Positions 1 through 6,321 of a stretch of 6,321 bases of DNA are shown one piece after another (the stretch's first letter is position 1; every line of letters starts with the position of its first letter). Source of the stretch: an uncultured Lachnospiraceae bacterium. GTDB lineage: Bacteria; Bacillota; Clostridia; Lachnospirales; Lachnospiraceae. Location of the stretch: the NCBI GenBank assembly GCA_958422845.1, contig CATZPU010000074.1, positions 1 to 6,321 on the forward strand. Reading direction: 5' to 3'. The position numbers and the translations under genes are program-made. The notes under the pieces were generated by a model, which did no database searches, was not told where the DNA came from, and was given only the letters and a program-made list of their open reading frames with translations.

Positions 1-182
1 TCTATTTCGTACATTCGTATTATCTGGAAGCGGAAGATGAGAAGATCGTGACGGCGTCGGCGGAGTATGCGGTGCATATTCATGCATCGATCGAGCAGGG
101 AAATGTATTCGCGTGTCAGTTCCATCCGGAAAAGAGCAGTGATGTAGGTCTGGCAATTCTGAAAAACTTTATCGAGCTGTAG
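1..182 (+). CDS. hisH: Imidazole glycerol phosphate synthase glutaminase subunit HisH, 3' end only
   Basis: This is the C-terminal 59 residues of HisH; the frame is read from base 3 and ends at the TAG at 180-182, with the 5' part beyond the left edge. HisH is the class I glutamine amidotransferase that hydrolyses glutamine and passes ammonia through HisF for the fifth step of histidine biosynthesis, in the cytoplasm. The visible part starts with YFVHSYY, a typical HisH segment, and contains QFHPEKS near the end, whose His (visible residue 41) and Glu (residue 43) are the His-Glu pair of the Cys-His-Glu catalytic triad. The nucleophilic Cys would lie upstream and cannot be checked. hisF follows 15 bases later, the standard hisH-hisF order. 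Identification is very secure from the motif plus the neighbour. Confidence 0.95.
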   Translation, partial: YFVHSYYLEAEDEKIVTASAEYAVHIHASIEQGNVFACQFHPEKSSDVGLAILKNFIEL

Positions 183-197
183 GGAGGGACGAAGGAT

Positions 198-959
198 ATG
201 TTTACGAAGCGGATTATTCCATGCCTTGATGTACACAACGGGCGTGTTGTAAAGGGAGTTAATTTTGTTAACTTAAGAGACGCCGGAGATCCGGTGGAGA
301 TCGCGGCTGCTTACGACAAGGCAGGAGCGGATGAACTCGTTTTTCTTGATATTACGGCTTCCTCTGATGCGCGCAGTACGGTAGTTGAGATGGTGCGCGA
401 GGTCGCAAAGAAGGTATTTATTCCGTTTACGGTAGGCGGCGGCATTCGTACGGTGGATGATTTCCGGCTTCTGCTTCGGGAAGGAGCAGATAAGATCTCT
501 GTCAATTCGGCTGCGATCATGAATCCGCAGCTTATCCGTGATGCAGCGGAAAAATTCGGCAGCCAGTGCGTTGTCGTGGCGATCGACGCGAGGAGGCGGG
601 AGGACGGCAGCGGCTGGAATATATACAAAAACGGCGGACGAGTCGATATGGGGATCGACGCGGTAGAGTGGGCGATGCAATGCGACCGGCTCGGCGCGGG
701 AGAGATTCTGCTTACGAGCATGGACTGTGACGGTACAAAAGCAGGGTACGATATTGAGCTTACAAGGACGATCGCGCAGAACGTTTCGATTCCGGTCATT
801 GCCTCAGGAGGCGCGGGAACGAAGGAGCATTTTTACGATGCTCTGACAGACGGAGCGGCTGACGCAGCGCTTGCGGCTTCCCTGTTTCATTATAAAGAAC
901 TGGAGATACGTGAGGTGAAGCAGTATCTTCGGGAGCGCGGCGTATCGGTGCGTCTGTAG
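198..959 (+). CDS. hisF: Imidazole glycerol phosphate synthase cyclase subunit HisF
   Basis: Complete 253-residue protein, the usual HisF length. HisF is a (beta/alpha)8 barrel that uses ammonia from HisH to convert PRFAR into imidazole glycerol phosphate and AICAR, linking histidine and purine synthesis. The start [12 protein letters not shown] carries the catalytic Asp11, and the second catalytic Asp130 lies in VVVAID at 125-130. Phosphate-binding glycines are visible as VGGGIR (79-84) and ASGGAG (202-207), and Asp98 and Asp176 are also at the family positions. The ATG has a strong GGAGG site at 183-187, ten bases upstream and directly behind the hisH stop, which fits coupled expression of the two subunits. 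No hisI or hisE gene follows; the next gene is an unrelated acetyltransferase. Nothing looks damaged. Confidence 0.98.
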   Translation: MFTKRIIPCLDVHNGRVVKGVNFVNLRDAGDPVEIAAAYDKAGADELVFLDITASSDARSTVVEMVREVAKKVFIPFTVGGGIRTVDDFRLLLREGADKISVNSAAIMNPQLIRDAAEKFGSQCVVVAIDARRREDGSGWNIYKNGGRVDMGIDAVEWAMQCDRLGAGEILLTSMDCDGTKAGYDIELTRTIAQNVSIPVIASGGAGTKEHFYDALTDGAADAALAASLFHYKELEIREVKQYLRERGVSVRL

Positions 960-1039
960 ATGCCGGAATATCCCGTCTGTCGCATTGCTGAAAGCGTTGG
1001 AGTTCAGACAGGGACAGAAAAGGTATCTTTGATGAAAAT

Positions 1040-1044
1040 GGAGG
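1040..1044 (+). promoter_or_regulatory. Ribosome binding site that favours a TTG start for the acetyltransferase
   Basis: A perfect GGAGG lies eight bases before TTG at 1053. It overlaps the in-frame ATG at 1038 and lies downstream of the in-frame ATG at 1032, so it can serve neither of these. The ATG at 1032 has only a weak AAAGG-like site in front of it. This decides the start call for the downstream gene in favour of TTG. It is read from the sequence only. Confidence 0.65.
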
Positions 1045-1052
1045 AACACACA

Positions 1053-1553
1053 TTGAATATAACGATCGAAAAAGCGTCTCCGGCAGACGCGGCAGCGTTT
1101 TTGGAGTTTTTAAAGATTGCCGGTGCGCAGACAGACAACCTTACCTTTGGTGCGGAAGGATTGCCGCTCTCAGAAGAAGACGAGGCTGCTTTTCTGGCGC
1201 AGATGGAGGATTCCAAGGACTCCGTGATGCTCGTCGCAAAGGCGGATGAAGCGATCATCGGAACTGCTAGCTTAAGCCGCCTGCCGCGGCGAATGAGCCA
1301 TCGCGGAGAGCTTTGTATTGCTGTAGCCAAGGAATACTGGAACAAAGGAATAGGCAGCAGGCTTTTAGAGAATATCCTTGCATTTGCAAAGGAGAATTCT
1401 TTTGAAGTGCTCGATCTGCAGGTGCGCAGCGACAACGTGCGGGCGATTCGTCTTTATGAGAAATTCAGATTTCAAAAGACCGGTACGCATCCGGCATTTT
1501 TTAAGATGGACGGGCAGTACATTGCTTTTGACTATATGTCTCTGAAACTGTGA
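1053..1553 (+). CDS. GNAT family N-acetyltransferase
   Basis: Predicted acetyl-CoA-dependent acyltransferase of 166 residues, beginning MNITIEKASPADA when TTG is read as Met; the substrate is unknown. The GNAT core is clear. Motif A is at about 87-108 with YWNKGIGSRLLEN, where the glycines at 99 and 101 form the pyrophosphate-binding loop. Motif B follows as VRSDNVRAIRLYEKFRF at about 124-140, with the usual Asn128 and Tyr135. The N-terminal part (TDNLTFGAEGLPLSEEDE) resembles a group of small clostridial GNATs. The TTG start is chosen for its GGAGG site; in-frame ATGs at 1032, 1038 and 960 would give longer proteins whose added residues do not look like the family. In motif B the common KFGF is KFRF. 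It lies 93 bases after hisF and 16 before the EcsC gene, so it is probably cotranscribed with the latter. The family is certain, the start less so. Confidence 0.88.
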   Translation: MNITIEKASPADAAAFLEFLKIAGAQTDNLTFGAEGLPLSEEDEAAFLAQMEDSKDSVMLVAKADEAIIGTASLSRLPRRMSHRGELCIAVAKEYWNKGIGSRLLENILAFAKENSFEVLDLQVRSDNVRAIRLYEKFRFQKTGTHPAFFKMDGQYIAFDYMSLKL

Positions 1554-1569
1554 GGTAAGAGTAGGCAGA

Positions 1570-2448
1570 ATGAATTTTTTAAGGAGATCTCCGGTTCTTT
1601 TAGAACTAAAGAATATAGAAAAGGAAGAAGAAAAATTAAGAAAACATGCCGGGCAGGAGAAGGGTTCTAAGTGGAAGGAAGCTCTGGAAGAGCGGATTCC
1701 GCAAAAGGTACTTGTAAATCTGAAAAAAGCGTTTGGGAAAGCGTTTGAACTGGTATTTGAAAAGGGTACGGGAATCATCGAGAAAACTTATCCGAAAGAA
1801 GAAATGGAAAAAGATTTTCAGATTCAGGATTATGCATTTGAGTTAAAGGGGAAGCGGAAAGAATTAAAGAAAATGAAGGCTGCTTCATCAAAAAGAAATT
1901 TAAAGAATCTGACGATCAGTACAGTAGAAGGCGCCGGACTTGGTTTTTTAGGGATCGGGCTTCCTGATATTGCAGTGTTTACCGGAATGATATTAAAAGG
2001 TACGTATGAGACAGCGCTGCATTACGGCTTCGCTTATGATACGCTTGAAGAGCGATTGTTTCTTTTGAAGCTTCTGGAGGCATCGGTAAGCAAAGGGGAA
2101 GTGTGGAAACGATGCAACGAAGAGGCAGACCGGATGATAGAGGATCTTGTTTCACGGCAAAGTGCGTCACAGGGGCAGTCATTGCAGCAGAGCGTATCAG
2201 AGGGACAGTCATCACGGCAGAGCGTATCAGAGGGGCAGTCGTCACAGCAGGGTGCAGCAGAACAGTTGGCGAAAACAGCAGACGCTTTTGCCGTGGATAT
2301 GCTTGCTGCAAAGTTTATTCAGGGACTTCCGATCATCGGTATCGCAGGAGGACTTTCTAATCCGGTGTATTACAGCAGGATCATGAAATATGTGCAGCTC
2401 AAGTATCGAAAAAGGTATCTGAAAAGCAAGGCAGGGAAACAGATATAG
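1570..2448 (+). CDS. EcsC family protein with an internal Gln/Ser-rich repeat
   Basis: A 292-residue protein that I assign to the EcsC family, named after the third gene of the Bacillus ecs ABC transporter locus; its biochemical role is not established. Two family blocks are visible: a glycine-rich hydrophobic stretch with GLGFLGIGLPDIAVFTGM at about 123-140 running into YETALHYGFAYDT, and a C-terminal block with FIQGLPIIGIAGGLSNPVYY at about 249-268. The first 115 residues are highly charged (many Lys and Glu) and probably helical. There is no signal peptide; the hydrophobic blocks could associate with the membrane. Between the blocks, residues 197-226 form three 10-residue Gln/Ser-rich repeats. 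The ATG start has only a poor ribosome binding site (TAGG about seven bases upstream), so it may depend on coupling to the GNAT gene 16 bases before. The first half uses many TTA leucine codons, unlike hisF. No ecsA or ecsB transporter gene is in the window. Confidence 0.85.
   Translation: MNFLRRSPVLLELKNIEKEEEKLRKHAGQEKGSKWKEALEERIPQKVLVNLKKAFGKAFELVFEKGTGIIEKTYPKEEMEKDFQIQDYAFELKGKRKELKKMKAASSKRNLKNLTISTVEGAGLGFLGIGLPDIAVFTGMILKGTYETALHYGFAYDTLEERLFLLKLLEASVSKGEVWKRCNEEADRMIEDLVSRQSASQGQSLQQSVSEGQSSRQSVSEGQSSQQGAAEQLAKTADAFAVDMLAAKFIQGLPIIGIAGGLSNPVYYSRIMKYVQLKYRKRYLKSKAGKQI
2158..2247 (+). repeat. Three tandem 30-bp repeats inside the EcsC-family gene
   Basis: Three consecutive 30-bp units lie at 2158-2187, 2188-2217 and 2218-2247. 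They encode QSASQGQSLQ, QSVSEGQSSR and QSVSEGQSSQ, and a degenerate start of a fourth unit (QGAAEQ) follows. Units 2 and 3 match at 27 of 30 bases; unit 1 is more diverged. Because the unit is ten codons, gain or loss of copies keeps the reading frame, as in a coding minisatellite. The encoded segment is low complexity, polar and probably a flexible linker between the two conserved blocks of the protein. Confidence 0.9.
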
Positions 2449-2555
2449 AAAAATTAGAATGAGAGCAGGGCGAAATAAGGCAGACTCATAATACAGGAAG
2501 AGTAGCCGAGATAAAGGAAAATACAACAGAAAAAAGACAAGGAGGACGATCGCGT

Positions 2556-3236
2556 ATGCCGCCGATTTCAAATGACTGGCTTATTCCGCTGAAACCGGAA
2601 TTTAGCAAGCCGTATTATGCAAAATTGTATCAGAAAGTAAATGAGGAGTACAGGACGCAGGTGATCTATCCGCCTGCCGATGATATTTTTAATGCGTTTG
2701 CTTACACACCGCTTGAGAAGGTGAAGGTCGTGATCCTCGGACAGGACCCGTATCACGGCGACGGACAGGCCCATGGACTGTGTTTTTCCGTCAAGCCGGA
2801 GGTGGACATTCCGCCGTCTCTTGTGAATATCTATCAGGAACTGCACGAGGACTGCGGATGCTACATACCGAATAACGGTTATCTCAAAAAATGGGCGCAG
2901 CAAGGTGTGTTTATGCTTAATACAGTTCTGACGGTGCGCGCGCATCAGGCAAATTCACACCGCGGGATCGGCTGGGAAGAGTTTACCGATGCAGCGATCC
3001 GTATTCTGAATGAGCAGGATCGCCCAATCGTATTTATTCTGTGGGGACGTCCGGCACAGATGAAAAAATCCATGCTGAACAATCCGAAGCATCTGATCCT
3101 CGAAGCGCCGCATCCGAGTCCGCTTTCTGCATACCGTGGCTTTTTCGGCAGCAGACCGTTCTCAAGGGCAAATAAATTTTTGGAGCAAAACGGCGCAGAG
3201 CCGATCGACTGGCAGATCGAAAATATAGAAAAATGA
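2556..3236 (+). CDS. ung: Uracil-DNA glycosylase, family 1
   Basis: Complete 226-residue enzyme, normal family 1 length. It removes uracil from DNA after cytosine deamination or dUTP incorporation, starting base excision repair. All the hallmark motifs are present: the water-activating loop GQDPYH at 62-67 with catalytic Asp64 and Tyr66, Phe77 that stacks on uracil, the LN pair with Asn122 that reads the base, and the HPSPLSA loop at 186-192 with His186 and the DNA-intercalating Leu190. The ATG is supported by AAGGAGG at 2539-2545, ten bases upstream, which is the best ribosome binding site in the second half of the plus-strand cluster. The 107 bases before it show no gene, no clear promoter and no hairpin that I can see. 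Its TGA overlaps the ATG of a possible small ORF, and the strand ends shortly after at the shared terminator. Identification is essentially certain. Confidence 0.98.
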   Translation: MPPISNDWLIPLKPEFSKPYYAKLYQKVNEEYRTQVIYPPADDIFNAFAYTPLEKVKVVILGQDPYHGDGQAHGLCFSVKPEVDIPPSLVNIYQELHEDCGCYIPNNGYLKKWAQQGVFMLNTVLTVRAHQANSHRGIGWEEFTDAAIRILNEQDRPIVFILWGRPAQMKKSMLNNPKHLILEAPHPSPLSAYRGFFGSRPFSRANKFLEQNGAEPIDWQIENIEK

Positions 3237-3322
3237 TAGAATACGATATTGTCAGAGATTATATTGTCTCGCCTGCCGAGATGATGAAAATCCTCAAAGA
3301 GGGAAAAGATAAAAAGCAATAA
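3233..3322 (+). CDS. Possible small protein of 29 residues overlapping the end of ung
   Basis: An ATG at 3233 overlaps the ung stop codon in the four-base ATGA arrangement and opens a 29-codon frame ending at TAA 3320-3322. The peptide reads MIEYDIVRDYIVSPAEMM and then a short Lys-rich tail (KILKEGKDKKQ). I do not recognise it. It has an acidic/hydrophobic first half and a basic end, with no signal peptide or obvious membrane segment. No Shine-Dalgarno is present, so translation would depend on ribosomes finishing ung. In favour of reality are the overlap, the fact that it fills the space between ung and the terminator stem (seven bases later), and codons similar to its neighbours. Against it is its short length, which can occur by chance. 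It could also be the remnant of a longer gene. Confidence 0.4.
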   Translation: MIEYDIVRDYIVSPAEMMKILKEGKDKKQ

Positions 3323-3329
3323 TATAAGA

Positions 3330-3374
3330 AAAGCGCTGCAGCACCAGCATCAGGAGCCGGTTTTGCAGCGCTTT
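3330..3374. terminator. Probable bidirectional intrinsic terminator between convergent genes
   Basis: AAAGCGCTGCA at 3330-3340 pairs perfectly with TGCAGCGCTTT at 3364-3374, an 11-bp stem with a 23-base loop. On the minus strand the stem is followed at once by a T-rich run (TTTTCTTATATT), and it starts ten bases after the stop of the large minus-strand gene. On the plus strand the tail is less regular, with a T run at 3384-3390 about ten bases after the stem. The position between two converging units supports a shared terminator; the minus-strand direction looks the stronger. Confidence 0.8.
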
Positions 3375-3383
3375 ATCTATGTA

Positions 3384-6321
3384 TTATTTTTTCAGGTTCT
3401 TCTGTGCAGTCGAGAGCATCAGCTTGATGCGGTTTAGCTGATTGACCTCGCTTGCGCCCGGATCGTAGTCGATCGCTACGATGTTGGAGAGCGGATACTG
3501 TCTGCGCAGTTCTTTGATGACGCCCTTGCCTACTACGTGGTTCGGCAGGCAGGCGAAAGGCTGTGTGCAGACGATATTGTTGACGCCGGAGTGGATAAGC
3601 TCCAGCATTTCTCCGGTGAGGAACCAGCCCTCGCCCGTCTGATTGCCGAGTGATACGATGTCCTGCGCCATCTCGCTCAAGTGCTCGATGCTTGGCGGAG
3701 CGTCAAAATGCACGCTCTTTTTCAGCTCGTCGGCTGCCGCAGAGCGCAGCTTTTCGAGTACGTAGATACCGAAGTTGGCGATCATCGCGGATTTTTTCTT
3801 TGTGCCGAGATACTCGCTCTTAAAATTCTGGTTGTAGAAGCAGTAGAGCAGGAAATCCATAAGGTCGGGCACAACTGCCTGTGCGCCTTCTGCTTCGAGC
3901 AGATCGACGAGATGGTTATTTGCCGCGGGCATGAATTTCACAAGGATCTCTCCGACGATACCGACCTGCGGTTTTTTCTCATCTGTGATAGGAAGCTGAT
4001 CGAATTCCTGAATGATCTCACGGCACATTTTCCGAAACTGGCTGTAGGTCGGCTTTCCGGAAACAAATGCGCAGCAGCGTTTTTCCCACTTATGGAACAG
4101 TTCGTTCGCAGAGCCGGAAACCTGCTCATACGGGCGCATCCGGTAAAGGCAGCGCATGAAGATATCGCCGAATACGAGGGCGAACATGGCGCGTTTGACC
4201 ATCTGATAGCTGATCGAGAAGCCCGGATTGCTCTCAAGACTGCTTAAGTTCAGGGAGATGACCGGAATATCCGGTATTCCCGCTTTTTGCAGCGCGCGTC
4301 GGATGAAGCCGACATAGTTGGAAGCGCGGCAGCCTCCGCCGGTCTGCGTCATGATGACGGCGGTACGGCTTAAGTCGTATTTACCTGAGAGCAGAGCCTC
4401 CATGATCTGTCCGACAACCATCAAAGAGGGATAGCATGCGTCGTTATTTACGTATTTCAGTCCGACGTCGACCGCTCTGCGATTATCATTTCTGAGCAGT
4501 TCAAGGTGGTAGCCGGATGCGTTAAGCGCCGCTTCGACCATTCCGAAATGGATCGGAGACATCTGCGGACAGAGGATCGTGTAATTTTTGCGCATCTCCT
4601 TTGTAAAGACAGCGCGGTCGATGTTTGCAGGCATGACCTGACGCGGTTTTTCATTATTCTTTTTGCGCACACGGATCGCGGAGATCAGGGAGCGGATACG
4701 GATCTTCGCCGCGCCGAGATTGTTGACTTCGTCGATCTTCAGACAGGTATAGATCTTGCCTGACCGTGAGAGGATGTCGTTTACCTCATCAGTCGTGACG
4801 GCGTCCAGACCGCAGCCAAAGGAGTTGAGTTGGATCAGATCGAGATCCTCGCGTGTTTTTACGTAATTGGCAGCGGCGTACAGCCTGCTGTGGTACATCC
4901 ACTGGTCGAGTACCATCAGCGGACGCTCGACCGGATTTAAGTGAGAAATAGAATCCTCTGTCAGTACCGCCATACCGAACGAATTGATCAGCTCCGGTAT
5001 GCCGTGATTGATTTCCGAATCTATATGGTAAGGGCGGCCTGCGAGTACGATACCGTGGCGGCCGGTCTCTTCCAGATACCGAAGCGTCTCCTCACCCTTT
5101 TTGTACATCGCTTCGCGCGTATGTGTCAGCTCGTCCCAGCCGGCCTTTGCGGCAGCTTCAATTTCTTCAGCGGGGATGTCAGGAAAAGCCTTTTTCAGAC
5201 GTTCTGTTACCGTATCGAGGTTTGTAAATGCGATAAACGGGTTCTCAAAACGGATGTTTTCTGTGCGAAGACCTTCCACGTTGTTTTTAATGTTTTCCGC
5301 ATAAGAGGTAACGATCGGGCAGTTGTAGTGGTTCGGCGCGTCTTTAAACTCTGTACGTTCATAAGGAATGCACGGGTAAAAGATGTATTTAATGCCCTTG
5401 CGGATCAGCCATTCTACGTGTCCGTGTGCGAGCTTTGCGGGATAGCACTCGGATTCACTGGGGATCGACTCGATGCCAAGCTCATATATTTTCCGTGTGC
5501 TTGGCGGCGAGAGGATCACACGATACTTAAGCGTCGTGAAGAAACGGAACCAGAACGGGTAGTTCTCGTACATATTCAGGACGCGCGGAATACCTACGAT
5601 GCCGCGCGTGGCTTCATCTTCAGGCAGCGGCTCATAGGAAAACAGCAGCTTGTTTTTAAATTCAAACAGATTCGGTACGTGATCCTTGTTTCGTTCTTTG
5701 CCGATGCCGCGCTCGCAGCGGTTGCCGCTTACGAACTGGCGGCCGCCGGAAAAACGGTTGATCGTCAGACGGCACTGGTTTGTACAGCCCTTGCATTTTG
5801 CCATGGAGGTTGTGTACTGCAGGGCATTGATGCGGTCGATCGGCAGCATCGTTGTCTGCATACCCTCCTGATACCGTTCGCGCGCGATAAGCGCGGCTCC
5901 GAAAGCGCCCATGATACCTGCGATATCCGGTCGGATCGCTTCGCAGCCTGCGATCTTTTCAAAGCTTCGCAGTACGCCGTCATTGTAGAACGTGCCGCCC
6001 TGAACAACAATGTGTTTTCCGAGTTCAGACGCATCAGATACTTTGATTACTTTGTAAAGAGCATTTTTGATAACGGAGTATGCAAGTCCTGCCGATATAT
6101 CGGGAACCTCAGCGCCTTCTTTCTGCGCCTGCTTTACCTTTGAATTCATAAATACGGTACACCGCGTGCCGAGGTCGATCGGGTGTTTTGCAAAAAGCGC
6201 CGCTTTCGCAAAATCCTGTACGGAATAATTCAGTGATTTGGCAAACGTTTCAATGAAGGAGCCGCAGCCGGAGGAGCAGGCTTCATTGAGCTGAACGCTG
6301 TCGACGGTGTGATTTTTGATC
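3384..6321 (-). CDS. Large acyl-CoA dehydratase activase / 2-hydroxyacyl-CoA dehydratase-like fusion protein, 5' end missing
   Basis: The frame is open from base 6320 to the stop at 3384, giving 978 visible residues; the start lies beyond the right edge. Full-length relatives are about 1,400 residues, so roughly a third is missing (family knowledge). Visible residues 1 to about 150 are the end of a BcrAD/BadFG-type ASKHA activase domain. NEACSSGCG (Cys15) and TRCTVF (Cys54) match the two [4Fe-4S] ligands of HgdC, with the same spacing of 39, and the late ATPase motif [10 protein letters not shown] follows at about 105-114. Next is a Cys-rich segment, CKGCTNQC with a later NRCERG (Cys 176, 179, 183, 202), then a DUF2229-like region starting at GIVGIPRV (about 240). 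The C-terminal half resembles dehydratase components, with NNDACYPSL (about 625) and [12 protein letters not shown] (about 658). Activases of this kind use ATP to send low-potential electrons to a radical dehydratase. The true substrate is unknown, and no separate dehydratase genes are visible. Confidence 0.9.
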   Translation of the reverse strand, partial: IKNHTVDSVQLNEACSSGCGSFIETFAKSLNYSVQDFAKAALFAKHPIDLGTRCTVFMNSKVKQAQKEGAEVPDISAGLAYSVIKNALYKVIKVSDASELGKHIVVQGGTFYNDGVLRSFEKIAGCEAIRPDIAGIMGAFGAALIARERYQEGMQTTMLPIDRINALQYTTSMAKCKGCTNQCRLTINRFSGGRQFVSGNRCERGIGKERNKDHVPNLFEFKNKLLFSYEPLPEDEATRGIVGIPRVLNMYENYPFWFRFFTTLKYRVILSPPSTRKIYELGIESIPSESECYPAKLAHGHVEWLIRKGIKYIFYPCIPYERTEFKDAPNHYNCPIVTSYAENIKNNVEGLRTENIRFENPFIAFTNLDTVTERLKKAFPDIPAEEIEAAAKAGWDELTHTREAMYKKGEETLRYLEETGRHGIVLAGRPYHIDSEINHGIPELINSFGMAVLTEDSISHLNPVERPLMVLDQWMYHSRLYAAANYVKTREDLDLIQLNSFGCGLDAVTTDEVNDILSRSGKIYTCLKIDEVNNLGAAKIRIRSLISAIRVRKKNNEKPRQVMPANIDRAVFTKEMRKNYTILCPQMSPIHFGMVEAALNASGYHLELLRNDNRRAVDVGLKYVNNDACYPSLMVVGQIMEALLSGKYDLSRTAVIMTQTGGGCRASNYVGFIRRALQKAGIPDIPVISLNLSSLESNPGFSISYQMVKRAMFALVFGDIFMRCLYRMRPYEQVSGSANELFHKWEKRCCAFVSGKPTYSQFRKMCREIIQEFDQLPITDEKKPQVGIVGEILVKFMPAANNHLVDLLEAEGAQAVVPDLMDFLLYCFYNQNFKSEYLGTKKKSAMIANFGIYVLEKLRSAAADELKKSVHFDAPPSIEHLSEMAQDIVSLGNQTGEGWFLTGEMLELIHSGVNNIVCTQPFACLPNHVVGKGVIKELRRQYPLSNIVAIDYDPGASEVNQLNRIKLMLSTAQKNLKK

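Noticed and set aside
974..1012. Short inverted repeats between hisF and the GNAT gene (CTGAA with TTCAG, GTCTG with CAGAC)
   Set aside because: The stems are only five bases, mutually exclusive and have no T run, so a terminator or regulatory hairpin is not supported.
960..1052. ATG directly after the hisF stop as start of the GNAT gene
   Set aside because: No ribosome binding site fits it, and the added N-terminal residues do not resemble GNAT proteins; TTG at 1053 has a strong site.
1979..2386. Several open frames on both strands across the tandem repeats, giving arginine-rich repeated peptides
   Set aside because: They are open because the 30-bp repeat is free of stops in several frames. 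Only the frame from 1570 joins the two EcsC blocks.
2449..2555. Intergenic stretch before ung searched for a promoter, hairpin or tiny gene (ATG at 2459, ten codons)
   Set aside because: No paired -35 and -10 boxes, no stable stem, and the ten-codon frame has no ribosome binding site. Only the ung ribosome binding site is supported.
3681..4247. A 188-codon plus-strand open frame opposite the activase C-terminal region
   Set aside because: Another shadow of the minus-strand gene; the minus-strand translation is the one with family motifs.
4941..6143. A 400-codon open frame on the plus strand, antisense to the large activase gene
   Set aside because: It lies fully opposite a gene with clear conserved motifs, has no ribosome binding site of note and its translation shows no recognisable domain. 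Long antisense frames are expected opposite a GC-rich-third-position gene.
6147..6149. Internal ATG as the start of the large minus-strand gene
   Set aside because: The frame stays open to the window edge, and the extra residues include the conserved activase Cys motifs (NEACSSGCG and TRCTVF), so the true start is outside the window.

Overview
The window looks like an ordinary chromosomal segment of a Gram-positive Clostridia-type anaerobe, most likely in or near Lachnospiraceae. This rests on moderate base composition, strong GGAGG-type ribosome binding sites, a clostridial GNAT acetyltransferase and EcsC protein, and a very large fused 2-hydroxyacyl-CoA dehydratase activase typical of strict anaerobes. 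The taxonomic placement is inference from gene families, not from a marker gene.

Plus strand, 1-3322. The window opens in the last 59 codons of hisH, followed after 15 bases by a complete hisF. Together they encode the two subunits of imidazole glycerol phosphate synthase, so this is the distal part of a histidine operon whose earlier genes lie to the left. After hisF the content changes to a GNAT acetyltransferase (probable TTG start at 1053), an EcsC-family protein carrying an in-frame 30-bp tandem repeat, a complete family 1 uracil-DNA glycosylase (ung), and a possible 29-codon small gene overlapping the ung stop codon by four bases. Gaps are 15, 93, 16 and 107 bases and then an overlap. 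I see no convincing terminator or promoter between these genes, so read-through is possible but unproven.

Boundary, 3323-3383. An 11-bp perfect inverted repeat lies between the two convergent transcription units and probably serves as a bidirectional terminator.

Minus strand, 3384-6321. One very large gene reads leftward and has its 5' end beyond the right edge; 978 codons are visible. It contains the end of an ASKHA-type activase domain with its two expected cluster cysteines, a Cys-rich CxxCxxxC segment, a DUF2229-like region and a dehydratase-component-like C-terminal half. It probably uses ATP-driven electron transfer, but its substrate cannot be read from the sequence.

No mobile element, CRISPR array, tRNA, rRNA or riboswitch was seen, and there is no gene-free stretch longer than about 110 bases. 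I found no clear undescribed system. The items most worth a second look are the repeat in the EcsC gene, the small ORF coupled to ung, and the large fused activase.
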